64,000 bases of DNA from a bacterium (GCA_905221145.1 CAJNCA010000008.1:1-64000); one strand, 5' to 3'. Positions 35,243-45,513 are shown, numbered from the stretch's first letter. The notes: generated by a model not told the origin, from the sequence alone. Made by a program: numbers and translations.

Positions 35243-36337
35243 ATGAGCAAGGAATTACACATTAACACAATTTTGGCCCAGGCGGGTATCAAGTCAGACG
35301 AAGCGACAGGAGCTTTGGTGACACCGCTTCATTTTTCAACGACCTATCAGCATCCAGAGTTTGGTCAGTCTACTGGATTTGACTATACGCGTACTAAAAA
35401 CCCAACTCGTAGTAAGGCTGAAGAAGTCTTGGCAGCCATTGAGTCGGCAGATTATGCCCTAGCGACTAGCTCAGGGATGTCAGCCATTGTATTGGCCTTT
35501 AGCGTTTTTCCGGTAGGAAGTAAGGTTTTGGCAGTGCGTGACCTTTACGGTGGTTCTTTCCGATGGTTCAACCAAGTGGAGCAGGAAGGCCGTTTCCATT
35601 TTACTTATGCCAATACAGAAGAAGAGTTGATTGCTGAGTTAGACAAGGACGTGGATGTTCTTTATATCGAAACACCAACCAATCCTTTGATGTTGGAATT
35701 TGATATCGAAAAACTAGCAAAATTGGCTCATGCTAAAGGTGCCAAAGTAGTAGTGGACAATACCTTCTACAGCCCTATCTATCAACGTCCGATTGAAGAT
35801 GGAGCTGATATCGTTCTGCATTCAGCGACTAAGTATCTGGCAGGGCACAATGATGTCTTGGCTGGAGTGGTTGTGACCAATAGTTTAGAACTATACGAAA
35901 AACTCTTTTATAATCTCAATACAACAGGGGCAGTCTTGTCGCCATTTGACAGTTATCAATTGATTCGTGGTCTCAAGACCTTGTCTCTTCGTATGGAGCG
36001 CTCAACAGCCAATGCCCAAGAAGTGGTTGCCTTTTTGAAGGATTCTTCAGCAGTTAAGGAAGTTCTCTACACTGGTCGTGGAGGCATGATTTCCTTCAAG
36101 GTAGCGGATGAAACACGCATTCCTCATATCTTGAACGGCCTTAAGGTTTTCTCTTTTGCGGAAAGTTTGGGTGGAGTGGAAAGTCTCATTACCTATCCAA
36201 CGACACAAACTCACGCTGATATTCCAGCAGAAGTGCGCCATTCTTATGGTTTGACAGATGACCTCTTGCGTTTGTCAATTGGGATTGAAGATGCTAGAGA
36301 TTTGATTGCAGATTTGCGCCAAGCATTAGAAGGATAA
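35243..36337 (+). CDS. Cys/Met metabolism PLP enzyme (cystathionine gamma-synthase/lyase family)
   Basis: This 364-residue protein is of the Cys_Met_Meta_PP family. Family landmarks are FDYTRTKNPTRSKAEEVLA near residue 45, SSGMSAI, DNTFYSP and the cofactor lysine in LHSATKYLAGHNDVLAG (about 200). It makes or cleaves cystathionine in methionine/cysteine interconversion; sequence alone does not separate synthase from lyase. It is first of a two-gene operon with a MalY/PatB-type beta-lyase seven bases downstream. The Met-box upstream indicates methionine control by MtaR, which favours a biosynthetic role. Confidence 0.9.
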   Translation: MSKELHINTILAQAGIKSDEATGALVTPLHFSTTYQHPEFGQSTGFDYTRTKNPTRSKAEEVLAAIESADYALATSSGMSAIVLAFSVFPVGSKVLAVRDLYGGSFRWFNQVEQEGRFHFTYANTEEELIAELDKDVDVLYIETPTNPLMLEFDIEKLAKLAHAKGAKVVVDNTFYSPIYQRPIEDGADIVLHSATKYLAGHNDVLAGVVVTNSLELYEKLFYNLNTTGAVLSPFDSYQLIRGLKTLSLRMERSTANAQEVVAFLKDSSAVKEVLYTGRGGMISFKVADETRIPHILNGLKVFSFAESLGGVESLITYPTTQTHADIPAEVRHSYGLTDDLLRLSIGIEDARDLIADLRQALEG

Positions 36338-36344
36338 GAAAAAG

Positions 36345-37511
36345 ATGGGAAAATATGATTTTACAAGCCTGCCTAATCGTTTAGGGCACCATACCTATAA
36401 ATGGAAAGAGGCAGAAACGGATAGCGAAGTCCTACCAGCTTGGATAGCGGATATGGACTTTGTGGTCTTACCTGAAATACGCCAAGCAGTGCAGACTTAT
36501 GCAGACCAATTGGTTTATGGCTATACTTATGCCAGTGAAGAGTTAATTCACGAAGTTCAAAAGTGGGAAGCAACACAACACGGTTACCACTTTGACAAAG
36601 AGGCCCTTGTCTTTATTGAGGGTGTAGTACCAGCTATTTCAACAGCTATTCAAGCCTTTACAAAAGAAGGCGAAGCAGTTTTGATTAACACACCTGTCTA
36701 TCCACCTTTTGCTCGCAGTGTCAAGTTGAATAACCGCAGATTGATTACCAATTCTTTGGTGGAAAAGGATGGTCTCTTTGAGATTGACTTTGACCAACTT
36801 GAAAAGGATCTGGTAGAAGAGGATGTCAAGCTCTATATCCTCTGCAATCCTCACAATCCTGGTGGACGTGTGTGGGAAAAGGAAGTGTTGGAGAAGATTG
36901 GCCAACTCTGCCAAAAACACGGTGTTTTGTTGGTTTCTGATGAGATTCACCAAGATTTGGCTCTCTTTGGTCACAAGCATCATTCCTTCAATACCATCAA
37001 TCCTGACTTTAAAGAATTTGCTATCGTCTTGACTAGTGCCACCAAAACCTTTAACATTGCTGGGACAAAAAATTCCTATGCAGTCATTGAAAATCATAAG
37101 TTGAGAGCGGCTTACCAGAAACGTCAGTTGGCTAATAATCAGCATGAAATTTCAGGTTTGGGTTATTTGGCGACAGAAGCTGCTTATCGCTATGGGAAGG
37201 ATTGGCTAGAGGAACTCAAGCAAGTCTTTGAAGATCATATCAATTATGTGGTAGATCTATTTGAAAAAGAAACTAAAATCAAGGTCATGAAACCGCAAGG
37301 AACCTACTTGATTTGGCTTGATTTTTCAGCCTATGAACTGACTGATGAAAAATTGCAAGAGCTTTTGAGAAATGAAGCCAAGGTTATCCTCAACCGTGGT
37401 TTGGATTTTGGGGAGGAAGGAAGTCTCCATGCCCGCCTCAATGTAGCTATGCCTAAATCTCTGTTGCAAGAAGTTTGTCAGCGTATCGTTACCACTTTTT
37501 CTAAACTTTAA
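36345..37511 (+). CDS. MalY/PatB-type C-S beta-lyase
   Basis: This 388-residue fold-type I PLP enzyme has LPAWIADMDF (about residues 30-39), CNPHNPGGRVW (about 166-176), SDEIHQDL and the cofactor lysine in SATKTFNIAGTKNSY. The WIADMDF start and HNPGGR motif mark the MalY/PatB cystathionine beta-lyase family. It likely releases homocysteine from cystathionine or sulfide from cysteine. It is co-transcribed with the preceding gamma-family enzyme, together making a transsulfuration pair under a Met-box. A strong terminator follows. Confidence 0.9.
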   Translation: MGKYDFTSLPNRLGHHTYKWKEAETDSEVLPAWIADMDFVVLPEIRQAVQTYADQLVYGYTYASEELIHEVQKWEATQHGYHFDKEALVFIEGVVPAISTAIQAFTKEGEAVLINTPVYPPFARSVKLNNRRLITNSLVEKDGLFEIDFDQLEKDLVEEDVKLYILCNPHNPGGRVWEKEVLEKIGQLCQKHGVLLVSDEIHQDLALFGHKHHSFNTINPDFKEFAIVLTSATKTFNIAGTKNSYAVIENHKLRAAYQKRQLANNQHEISGLGYLATEAAYRYGKDWLEELKQVFEDHINYVVDLFEKETKIKVMKPQGTYLIWLDFSAYELTDEKLQELLRNEAKVILNRGLDFGEEGSLHARLNVAMPKSLLQEVCQRIVTTFSKL

Positions 37512-37517
37512 AAATCC

Positions 37518-37556
37518 AGCCTTCTAGGAGAAAAGTATTCCTAGAAGGCTATTTTC
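37518..37556 (+). terminator. Terminator of the sulfur amino-acid operon
   Basis: Perfect 12-bp stem agccttctagga / tcctagaaggct, 9-base loop, then attttc. Confidence 0.88.
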
Positions 37557-37569
37557 ATAGGGGAAAATA

Positions 37570-37578
37570 TGGTATAAT
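37570..37578 (+). promoter_or_regulatory. -10 element of the Snf2 gene
   Basis: Extended -10 TGgTATAAT, with TATAAT at 37573-37578, 25 bases before the ATG. Confidence 0.65.
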
Positions 37579-37603
37579 AAAAAGATAAGGTAAAGGTGAT
37601 AAT

Positions 37604-40600
37604 ATGGCTAAATTGATTCCGGGGAAGGTCCGTATCGAAGGCGTTTCCCTTTATGAAACTGGTAAGGTTGACATCATCAAGGAAAAGAACAATCGGCTCT
37701 ACGCTCGCGTTGCAGAAGAAGAACTGCGCTATAGTCTAGAGGATGATTTGGTTTTTTGTGCCTGCGATTTTTTCCAAAAGAGGGGCTACTGTGTGCATTT
37801 GGCGGCGCTGGAGCATTTTTTGAAAAATGATGAGCGCGGCCAGGAAATCTTGCAGAGTTTGGAAGAAGGCCATGAGGAAAAAGAGGCCGTTGAAACCAAG
37901 GTGACCTTGGGAGGAAAGTTTTTGGATCGAATCTTGTCTCCAAAAACAGAACGAGCCTATGAATTATCCGCTGTGGGTCAGGTGGAAGCAGGAACTAATC
38001 ATATCTTGTGGACCCTGAGAATCGGGCAAATTAATAGCCAAAAATACTATGTCATTCGGGATATTCCACTCTTTTTAAAAGTTGTCAAGAAGAGAAAGCC
38101 TTATATGATTGGTAAGACCTATGAGGAGTCTCTGTCTTGGGAATCCTTTGATGAGGCCAGCCAAGAACTTTTGACTTTCTTGCGGGGACTAGTGGAGGAA
38201 GGACTGGTTCTAGACCTCTTTTTCCAAAACCAAGGTCGGCACCTCTTTTTCCCTCTGACCTTTTTTGAGCAGGGTGTGAATTTATTGATGACCTTGCCCC
38301 ATTTTCAATTTGATCATCAAGTGGATAGCTACCAGACCCTGCTTTTTCAGGATATGCATGCGGATGCCAATCTCTTTGCCTTTACAGTAATAGAATACTC
38401 GGATTATTTTGAAATGGAAATTAGTGAGAGTCCTAGGGTAAATGTCTTTTATCAGGGAGCTGTACTTTTCCATAAAGGACAGATTTATTTTCTAACAGAC
38501 CAGCAGATGCGTCTTCTCAAGGAGATCAAAGCCCTGCCTTTGGATCAACATGGAAAGAAATTCCTGCAATTTGATAGCAGTGACCGAGATAAGTTGGCTT
38601 CCTGTCTAACTCTTTTTAGCCAGATGGGGACTGTCTCAGCTCCAGAACGCTTACAAATCAAAACTTTTACGCCCTCGTTTTACTTTGACAGGGAAGAGGA
38701 TAATCGGATTCGTCTGGAAATCCAGTTTGATTATGGGGATATACAGGTATCTAGCCGACAGGAACTAGAAGAATTGCCCTTTTCGAGTGATGCTGACTTA
38801 GAAGAAAGAATTTTCCAAATCTGTTTGGCAGCTGGATTTGAAGCAGATTTTCAATCTTGGCGTCAGGCCTTAAAAGCCGAGTCTGTCTATCATTTCTTTC
38901 ACGAAATTATTCCGGTCTTTGAAAAACTCGGGAATGTTGACCTATCAGACAAGCTAGAAGAACTTTATAACCTAGCAAGCCCTCAAGTGCAGATTGCTTC
39001 CAAGGGAGGTCTCTTGGAAATCCAGTTTGATTTTCAAGATATTGCCCAAGAGGAAATTGACCAAGCCATGCAGGCCTTGGTTGACAATCAAGATTTTTAT
39101 ATTGATTCGTCCAATCAAGTCTACTTTTTTGATGAAGAAACCAAGAAAATTCGTCAAAACTTACAGGAACTGGGGCAGTTTGAACTAAAAGATGGCTCCT
39201 TGCAGGCTCGAAAATCCTTGGCCTATAGTTTAGCTCATCTCTTTGAAGGCCGAGATCGTGTTTCTTTTTCACAAGAATTCCAGAATCTGGCCCATGATTT
39301 GACGCATCCAGAGGACTTCCCACGACAAGCAACTCATGTTCTGGCTGACCTGCGAGATTATCAGGAAAAGGGAATCGGCTGGTTGCAGATGCTCAATCAT
39401 TATGGTTTTGGTGGGATTTTGGCTGATGATATGGGACTTGGTAAAACCCTGCAGACTATTGCTTTTTTGACCAGCCAAGTGACAAAAGAAAGTCGAGTCT
39501 TGATTCTCGCTCCGTCGGGTTTGATTTACAACTGGGCAGATGAATTTAAGAAATTTGCCCCACAGTTGGATGTGGCTGTTGTTCATGGTTTGAAAGCTAG
39601 TCGTGAAGAGATTCTTGCTGAGAGCCATCAAATCTATGTGACGAGTTATGCTACTTTCCGTCAGGACAGTGATCTTTATCAGGGGATGGCCTTTGACTTC
39701 CTTTTCTTAGATGAGGCTCAGGTCATGAAAAATGCCCAGACTAAGATCGCCCAGACCTTGAGACAATTTGTGGTACCGTCGGTCTTTGCCTTGTCAGGAA
39801 CTCCTATTGAAAACCATCTGGGTGAGCTGTGGTCTATTTTCCAAATTGTCATGCCAGGACTTTTGCCAAGCAAGAAAGAATTTATGAAATTACCAGCTGA
39901 GCGCGTTGCTCAGTTTATCAAACCTTTCGTGATGCGGCGCAAGAAAGAAGAAGTTCTGACTGAATTGCCAGACTTGATTGAAGTGGTTTATAAAAATGAA
40001 CTGGAAGACCAGCAAAAGGCTATTTACCTAGCTCAGTTGCAACAGATGAGAGATAGATTGGCTCAAGTTTCAGATCAGGAATTCCAGCGAAGTAGAGTGG
40101 AAATCTTATCTGGTCTGATGCGCTTGCGCCAAATCTGTGATACGCCTGCCCTCTTTATGGAAGATTATCAGGGTGCCAGTGGCAAATTGGATAGTCTTCG
40201 AGACTTGCTGGTACAGGTGGCAGATGGTGGACACCGTGTCTTGATTTTCTCGCAGTTCAAGGGAATGTTGGAGAAAATTGAACAAGAACTGCCAGACTTG
40301 GGCTTGACATCTTTTAAAATTACGGGTTCAACCCCAGCCAAGGAAAGACAAGACATGACCAAGGCTTTTAATCAAGGGGAAAGAGATGCCTTTCTGATTT
40401 CCCTCAAGGCTGGTGGGGTCGGTCTAAACCTGACAGGTGCTGATACAGTTATCTTGGTTGACCTTTGGTGGAATCCTGCGGTGGAAGCGCAAGCTATTGG
40501 CCGTGCCCATCGGATGGGGCAGGAAGAAACGGTTGAGGTTTATCGTTTGGTGACCAGGGGAACCATTGAAGAAAAAATCCAGGAACTCCAAGAACAAAAG

Positions 40601-40702
40601 AAACATCTGGTGTCACAAGTATTGGACGGGACAGAGTCACGTGGCAGTCTGACCCTAGCAGAAATTAGAGAAATTTTGGGGATTTCTGAAGCCAGCACTT
40701 GA
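37604..40702 (+). CDS. Snf2-family helicase with SWIM zinc finger
   Basis: This 1032-residue protein starts with a SWIM zinc finger near the N-terminus (CACDFFQKRGYCVHL, Cys52/54/63 and His65, pattern CxC-x8-CxH). A bacterial SNF2-associated region follows to about residue 560. The helicase has ADDMGLGKTLQT (Walker A, about 606), FLDEAQ (motif II, about 703), LSGTPIENHLGELWS (motif III) and the C-terminal lobe ending in AQAIGRAHRMGQ (motif VI). It should translocate on DNA using ATP; its role in streptococci is unclear (transcription recycling or repair). Monocistronic by promoter evidence; the next promoter overlaps its stop codon. Confidence 0.92.
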   Translation: MAKLIPGKVRIEGVSLYETGKVDIIKEKNNRLYARVAEEELRYSLEDDLVFCACDFFQKRGYCVHLAALEHFLKNDERGQEILQSLEEGHEEKEAVETKVTLGGKFLDRILSPKTERAYELSAVGQVEAGTNHILWTLRIGQINSQKYYVIRDIPLFLKVVKKRKPYMIGKTYEESLSWESFDEASQELLTFLRGLVEEGLVLDLFFQNQGRHLFFPLTFFEQGVNLLMTLPHFQFDHQVDSYQTLLFQDMHADANLFAFTVIEYSDYFEMEISESPRVNVFYQGAVLFHKGQIYFLTDQQMRLLKEIKALPLDQHGKKFLQFDSSDRDKLASCLTLFSQMGTVSAPERLQIKTFTPSFYFDREEDNRIRLEIQFDYGDIQVSSRQELEELPFSSDADLEERIFQICLAAGFEADFQSWRQALKAESVYHFFHEIIPVFEKLGNVDLSDKLEELYNLASPQVQIASKGGLLEIQFDFQDIAQEEIDQAMQALVDNQDFYIDSSNQVYFFDEETKKIRQNLQELGQFELKDGSLQARKSLAYSLAHLFEGRDRVSFSQEFQNLAHDLTHPEDFPRQATHVLADLRDYQEKGIGWLQMLNHYGFGGILADDMGLGKTLQTIAFLTSQVTKESRVLILAPSGLIYNWADEFKKFAPQLDVAVVHGLKASREEILAESHQIYVTSYATFRQDSDLYQGMAFDFLFLDEAQVMKNAQTKIAQTLRQFVVPSVFALSGTPIENHLGELWSIFQIVMPGLLPSKKEFMKLPAERVAQFIKPFVMRRKKEEVLTELPDLIEVVYKNELEDQQKAIYLAQLQQMRDRLAQVSDQEFQRSRVEILSGLMRLRQICDTPALFMEDYQGASGKLDSLRDLLVQVADGGHRVLIFSQFKGMLEKIEQELPDLGLTSFKITGSTPAKERQDMTKAFNQGERDAFLISLKAGGVGLNLTGADTVILVDLWWNPAVEAQAIGRAHRMGQEETVEVYRLVTRGTIEEKIQELQEQKKHLVSQVLDGTESRGSLTLAEIREILGISEAST

Positions 40703-40726
40703 AAAATCAAGACAATACGCTATAAT
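40699..40726 (+). promoter_or_regulatory. Promoter upstream of the murC operon
   Basis: TTGAAA (40699-40704), 16 bases, TATAAT (40721-40726); the -35 overlaps the Snf2 gene's stop. Confidence 0.65.
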
Positions 40727-40749
40727 GAAGTGTTGAAAGGAAATAGAAA

Positions 40750-41367
40750 ATGAGAGAAGAACGATTTCCATTGGTGTCAGATGATGAGGTCATGTTGACT
40801 GAGATGCCAGTCATGGACCTGTATGATGAATCTGACTTTATCAGTAATATCAAGGGAGAATACCGTGATAAGAATTATCTGGAGTGGGCTCCTATTACTG
40901 AAGAAAAACCAGTCAAACCGGTTGAAAAGCAAGTAGAGAAACCTAAGAAGGCTGGTTTAGGGGTTAAGAAAGAAGGAAAGAGCTATGCGGAGGTGGCACG
41001 CGAAGAAGCGCGTGCGGACTTGAAAAAGAAACGCTCAGCAAGCTATCTGACCAAGGACATCACTCCTACAAGACGCCATACTCAGCCAAGTCCAGTTAGA
41101 CAGGGCAATCAACCGACAGCGCCTTTCCAAAAGGAAAATCCTGGTGAATTTGTCAAATACAGTCAAAAATTGACCCAGTCTCATTATATCTTGGCGGAAG
41201 AAGTGAGCCATATTTCTACTCAAACAGAGAAAACAGAAACTGCAGGTCCAAAGAAAAACAACTATGATTTTCTGAAGAAGAGCCAAATCTACAATAAAAA
41301 GAATCAACAAAAAGAACAAGAACGTCAGGTTGCCCAAGAGTTGAATCTGACAAGAATTACGGAATAG
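40750..41367 (+). CDS. Basic low-complexity hypothetical protein
   Basis: This 205-residue protein has no domain I recognise. It starts acidic (about residues 1-55), then becomes very Lys/Arg/Gln-rich and probably disordered, with [19 protein letters not shown] and a C-terminal [17 protein letters not shown]. No signal peptide or membrane helix. It is 10 bases upstream of murC and has its own promoter, so it is co-transcribed with murC. A peptidoglycan- or division-related role can only be guessed from position. Confidence 0.75.
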   Translation: MREERFPLVSDDEVMLTEMPVMDLYDESDFISNIKGEYRDKNYLEWAPITEEKPVKPVEKQVEKPKKAGLGVKKEGKSYAEVAREEARADLKKKRSASYLTKDITPTRRHTQPSPVRQGNQPTAPFQKENPGEFVKYSQKLTQSHYILAEEVSHISTQTEKTETAGPKKNNYDFLKKSQIYNKKNQQKEQERQVAQELNLTRITE

Positions 41368-41377
41368 GGGAGAAAAC

Positions 41378-42712
41378 ATGTCAAAGACATATCATTTTAT
41401 CGGAATTAAGGGATCAGGGATGAGTGCCTTGGCCTTGATGTTGCACCAAATGGGACACAAAGTACAGGGATCTGATGTTGAAAAGTATTACTTCACTCAA
41501 CGCGGTCTTGAGCAGGCAGGGATTACCATTCTTCCTTTTGATGAAAAGAATCTAGATGGAGATATGGAAATTATCGCTGGAAATGCCTTTCGTCCAGATA
41601 ACAACGTCGAAATTGCCTATGCGGACCAAAATGGAATCAGCTATAAACGTTACCATGAATTCTTAGGTAGCTTTATGCGTGACTTTGTCAGCATGGGAGT
41701 TGCTGGAGCGCACGGAAAAACTTCAACGACAGGTATGTTGTCTCATGTCTTGTCTCACATTACAGACACTAGCTTCTTAATTGGAGATGGGACAGGTCGT
41801 GGTTCAGCCAATGCAAAATATTTTGTCTTTGAATCTGACGAATATGAGCGCCATTTTATGCCTTACCACCCAGAATATTCTATCATCACCAACATTGACT
41901 TTGACCATCCAGACTATTTCACAAGTCTAGAGGATGTTTTCAATGCTTTTAACGACTATGCTAAACAAATTACTAAGGGTCTCTTTGTCTATGGTGAAGA
42001 TGCAGAATTACGTAAAATTACGTCTGATGCACCAATCTATTATTATGGCTTTGAAGCTGAAGGAAATGACTTTGTAGCTAGCGACCTTCTCCGTTCTACA
42101 ACTGGTTCAACCTTCACTGTTCACTTCCGTGGACAAGAGTTGGGACAATTCCACATCCCAACCTTTGGTCGTCACAATATCATGAATGCGACAGCAGTCA
42201 TCGGATTGCTGTACACAGCAGGCTTTGATTTGAACTTGGTGCGTGAACACTTGAAAACATTTGCCGGTGTTAAGCGTCGTTTCACAGAAAAAATTGTCAA
42301 TGACACGGTGATTATCGATGATTTTGCCCACCATCCAACAGAAATCATTGCAACCTTGGATGCGGCTCGTCAGAAATATCCAAGCAAGGAAATTGTTGCA
42401 GTCTTCCAACCGCATACTTTTACAAGAACCATTGCCTTGTTGGACGAATTTGCTCACGCTTTGAATCAAGCGGATGCGGTTTACTTAGCACAAATCTATG
42501 GATCTGCGCGTGAGGTAGACCATGGTGATGTCAAGGTAGAAGACCTAGCTAATAAAATCAACAAGAAACACCAAGTGATTACTGTTGAAAATGTATCTCC
42601 ACTCCTAGACCATGACAATGCTGTCTATGTCTTTATGGGAGCAGGAGATATCCAAACCTATGAATACTCATTTGAGCGTCTCTTGTCTAACTTGACAAGC
42701 AATGTTCAATAG
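41378..42712 (+). CDS. murC: UDP-N-acetylmuramate--L-alanine ligase
   Basis: This 444-residue Mur ligase begins with the UDP-binding Rossmann turn [17 protein letters not shown] (about residues 6-22). The ATP loop is [14 protein letters not shown] (about 107-120). [17 protein letters not shown] and [10 protein letters not shown] follow, and the C-terminal domain has DFAHHPTEI. It attaches L-alanine, the first stem-peptide residue, in the cytoplasm. It is second in an operon (hypothetical, murC, two acetyltransferases) with gaps of 10, 9 and 10 bases. Ribosome site gggagaa. Confidence 0.96.
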   Translation: MSKTYHFIGIKGSGMSALALMLHQMGHKVQGSDVEKYYFTQRGLEQAGITILPFDEKNLDGDMEIIAGNAFRPDNNVEIAYADQNGISYKRYHEFLGSFMRDFVSMGVAGAHGKTSTTGMLSHVLSHITDTSFLIGDGTGRGSANAKYFVFESDEYERHFMPYHPEYSIITNIDFDHPDYFTSLEDVFNAFNDYAKQITKGLFVYGEDAELRKITSDAPIYYYGFEAEGNDFVASDLLRSTTGSTFTVHFRGQELGQFHIPTFGRHNIMNATAVIGLLYTAGFDLNLVREHLKTFAGVKRRFTEKIVNDTVIIDDFAHHPTEIIATLDAARQKYPSKEIVAVFQPHTFTRTIALLDEFAHALNQADAVYLAQIYGSAREVDHGDVKVEDLANKINKKHQVITVENVSPLLDHDNAVYVFMGAGDIQTYEYSFERLLSNLTSNVQ

Positions 42713-42721
42713 GACGTTCTC

Positions 42722-43174
42722 ATGGAAATTCCAATTAAGATCATTCAGGCAAGTAAGTCTGATGTGGCTGAGATAGAGGCACTTCAAACTTCATCTTTTC
42801 CAGCTGAAAAGCAGCAACCTTCCCATATTTTAGAAGAAAGTATCCGTAAGTGTGCGGATACCTTTCTTCTAGCTAGGGATGAAAATCAGATTCTGGGCTA
42901 TGTTCTAGGTGGTCCTTACCCACACAATCCGCAATGTCTAGAAATACATTCTTTGGTTATCAAGGCTGACCATCAGAGACAGGGCTTGGGAACGCTTCTT
43001 CTTGCGGCTTTGAAAGATGCGACAGTTGAGCTAGAATACAGAGGTATTCGTTTGAATAGTCCTGATGATCTGCTTTCCTATTTTGAAATGAACGGTTTTA
43101 TCGATGTAGAAGTGACAGATTCACTTTATGCAGCTAGCCAGGGTGTTAGTATGATTTGGTTTAATCTCTTTTAG
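42722..43174 (+). CDS. GNAT family N-acetyltransferase (150 aa)
   Basis: Single GNAT domain. SLVIKADHQRQGLGTLLLAALK is acetyl-CoA motif A; SYFEMNGFIDVEV is the C-terminal substrate-side motif. Substrate unknown. It lies 9 bases after murC and 10 before a second GNAT gene that resembles it in motif order (LIAYYEKHGFVNEG), so the two may come from an old duplication. Linked transcription with murC could mean a wall-precursor substrate, but this is only positional. Confidence 0.85.
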   Translation: MEIPIKIIQASKSDVAEIEALQTSSFPAEKQQPSHILEESIRKCADTFLLARDENQILGYVLGGPYPHNPQCLEIHSLVIKADHQRQGLGTLLLAALKDATVELEYRGIRLNSPDDLLSYFEMNGFIDVEVTDSLYAASQGVSMIWFNLF

Positions 43175-43184
43175 AGGAGGCACA

Positions 43185-43679
43185 ATGAAAATTAGACCAG
43201 CAAGATTAGAAGATTTGGATCGGATTGTCGAGATTGAACTAGAGAATTTCTCGGTAGAAGAAGCCATTCCTCGCTCGGTTTTTGAAGCGCATTTGCGAGA
43301 AATTCAGACCTCGTTTCTGGTTGCAGAAAAAGAAGGCAGAATCATGGGTTATATAGAAGGGCCAGTTGGCCCCCACCGCCATCTGCAAGACCAGTCTTTT
43401 ACAGAAGAGATAGCAGACTATAGTCATAAGCCGGGGGGCTATATCTCTGTAACCTGTCTTTCTATTGCCAAGGAGGCACAGGGAATAGGACTAGGTCAGA
43501 AATTGCTAACAGCTTTGAAAGAACTGGCTCTTGAACACGAAAGAGAAGGAATTAACCTAACCTGTCATGACTATCTCATTGCCTACTATGAAAAGCATGG
43601 ATTTGTCAATGAAGGTCTGTCCCAGTCAACCTTTGCAGGGGAAACTTGGTATGATATGGTCTGGGAAGCTAAAAAATAA
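43185..43679 (+). CDS. GNAT family N-acetyltransferase (164 aa)
   Basis: Single GNAT domain with motif A CLSIAKEAQGIGLGQKLLTALKE and C-terminal YYEKHGFVNEGLSQSTFAG. Good ribosome site (agaggagg). FEAHLREIQTSFLVAEKEGR and the GPVGPHRHLQD insert resemble aralkylamine/polyamine acetyltransferases, but the substrate is not assignable. Last gene of the murC operon; a terminator follows at 43683. Confidence 0.85.
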   Translation: MKIRPARLEDLDRIVEIELENFSVEEAIPRSVFEAHLREIQTSFLVAEKEGRIMGYIEGPVGPHRHLQDQSFTEEIADYSHKPGGYISVTCLSIAKEAQGIGLGQKLLTALKELALEHEREGINLTCHDYLIAYYEKHGFVNEGLSQSTFAGETWYDMVWEAKK

Positions 43680-43682
43680 GCC

Positions 43683-43717
43683 AGAAAAGCATGCTAGGTT
43701 GCTTTTCTTTCGTTTTT
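43683..43717 (+). terminator. Terminator of the murC operon
   Basis: Arms agaaaagca (43683-43691) and tgcttttct (43700-43708), 8-base loop, then T-rich sequence. Confidence 0.85.
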
Positions 43718-43758
43718 AAGATATAATATTATGGATTGTCAACGAGGAGGATAAACTT

Positions 43759-45453
43759 TTGAGTGAAAAGCCAAGAGAAGACGAAAAATTAAGCTTTAAA
43801 GAGCAGATTTTACGTGATTTAGAAAAAGTAAAACAATATGAAGGGATTCGTCAAGAGGCTGCTGAGCTGGCTGAGAAAAAAGAGGCCTTGTCTGTCCCTG
43901 AAACAAAAATTGCTGATGAAGAAGTGATGAATGCATCCCTATCAGCTGTTGAAAAAATTATCGAGAATGCACCACGTGTTCCCCAGCATCCTAGTGAGGA
44001 CGTGCCTGCATCACCTGCAGATGAACGAAGAGAAGAATCTCCAATCGTTCCTAGTCATCCAAGTCAAGATGTTCCAGCTTCTCCAGCTGAAGAAAGTCCA
44101 TCAAGACCGGTTCCGGGACCAGGAGCTGATCGTCCGCGAAATGTTGAAAAAGAATTGAATACAACTCCAACAAGAGTAGCTGTTTCTTATAAAACTGAAG
44201 CGAAAAAAGAGACACAGAAGGAAGCAACAAGACCAGAACCTGTTATGGAAACGGAAGCTGTTGAAGTCATTTCAGAAAGTCCACGTCGTAGTCGTCGTGA
44301 GACAGCTAAGCCTGTCAAGAAGAAAAAATCACATTTGAAGGCTTTCTTCATTTCTCTACTGATTTTCCTTGCCTTGATTTCGGCAGGTGGTTACTTCGGT
44401 TATCAGTATGTCCAGTCATCTTTATTACCAGTTGACGCTAATTCTAAGAAGTATGTAACCGTTCAAATTCCGGAAGGAGCCAATGTTCAAGAGATTGGTT
44501 CAGCACTTGAAAATTCTGGTGTGATCAAACACGGAGTAATTTTTGCATTCTATGCGAAATATAAGAATTATTCAGATCTGAAGGCTGGATATTACAATTT
44601 GCAAAAGAGCATGAGTACAGAGGATATCATTAAGGAACTACAAAAAGGTGGTACTCCTGAACCTCAAGAACCTTCACTTGCAGATTTGACCATTCCAGAG
44701 GGGTATACAATTGAGCAAATTGCCCAAGCTGTAGGCCAATTACAAGGTGAATTTAAAGAGCCTTTGACTGCGGATGCTTTCTTGGCTAAGGTTCAAGATG
44801 ATAACTTTATCAGTCAAGAAGCTACTAAATATCCAAGCCTACTCGAAAGCTTACCGACAAAAGAAAGTGGAGCTCGTTACCGTTTGGAGGGTTATCTTTT
44901 CCCAGCAACCTACTCTATCAAGGAAAGCACAACTATTGAAAGCTTGATTGATGAGATGTTGGCAGCTATGGATAAAACCTTGACCCCACACTATAGTGCA
45001 ATTAAGTCTAAAAACTTGACAGTCAATGAATTGCTAACCATTGCTTCTCTTGTTGAAAAAGAAGGTGCTAAGACTGAAGATCGTAAGTTGATTGCAGGTG
45101 TTTTCTACAATCGCTTGAACCTTGGTATGCCACTTCAAAGCAATATTGCAATCTTATATGCCCAAGGCAAACTCGGTCAAAATATTAGCCTAGCAGATGA
45201 TGCTGGAATTGATACATCAATTAATTCACCATACAATGTTTATACAAAACCTGGTTTGATGCCTGGTCCAGTGGATAGTCCAAGTCAGGACGCGATTGAA
45301 GCAAGTATCAACCAAACGAAGAGTGAGAACCTCTACTTTGTAGCCAATGTTACAGATGGAAAAGTCTATTACGCAGTTACTCAGGAAGAACATGATCGCA
45401 ATGTAGCTGAACATGTCAATAGCAAGCTTACTCAAAATAGTAGTTCAAACTAA
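43759..45453 (+). CDS. mltG: Endolytic murein transglycosylase MltG
   Basis: A 564-residue membrane protein. Residues 1-195 are a charged, Pro-rich cytoplasmic region with two copies of HPS(E/Q)DVPASPA(D/E)E. One helix (about 197-218) follows, then a LysM-like subdomain and the YceG catalytic domain with ASLVEKEGAKTEDRKLIAGV (Glu433/435 region), FYNRLNLGMPLQSN and YNVYTKPGLMPGPVDSPS. It cleaves nascent glycan strands outside the membrane, working with the elongation machinery. TTG start, supported by gaggagg eight bases upstream. Transcribed separately from greA. Confidence 0.92.
   Translation: MSEKPREDEKLSFKEQILRDLEKVKQYEGIRQEAAELAEKKEALSVPETKIADEEVMNASLSAVEKIIENAPRVPQHPSEDVPASPADERREESPIVPSHPSQDVPASPAEESPSRPVPGPGADRPRNVEKELNTTPTRVAVSYKTEAKKETQKEATRPEPVMETEAVEVISESPRRSRRETAKPVKKKKSHLKAFFISLLIFLALISAGGYFGYQYVQSSLLPVDANSKKYVTVQIPEGANVQEIGSALENSGVIKHGVIFAFYAKYKNYSDLKAGYYNLQKSMSTEDIIKELQKGGTPEPQEPSLADLTIPEGYTIEQIAQAVGQLQGEFKEPLTADAFLAKVQDDNFISQEATKYPSLLESLPTKESGARYRLEGYLFPATYSIKESTTIESLIDEMLAAMDKTLTPHYSAIKSKNLTVNELLTIASLVEKEGAKTEDRKLIAGVFYNRLNLGMPLQSNIAILYAQGKLGQNISLADDAGIDTSINSPYNVYTKPGLMPGPVDSPSQDAIEASINQTKSENLYFVANVTDGKVYYAVTQEEHDRNVAEHVNSKLTQNSSSN
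43979..44110 (+). repeat. Internal duplication in MltG's cytoplasmic region
   Basis: Two in-frame segments encode HPSEDVPASPADE (about 43987-44025) and HPSQDVPASPAEE (about 44056-44094), 23 codons apart. The nucleotide sequences have diverged, so the duplication is old or under protein-level constraint. Confidence 0.7.
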
Positions 45454-45513
45454 GACTACAAAAATGAGAATCTCAGATAGAGATTCAATACTATCGAAAG
45501 AAAGTTGAGAAAA

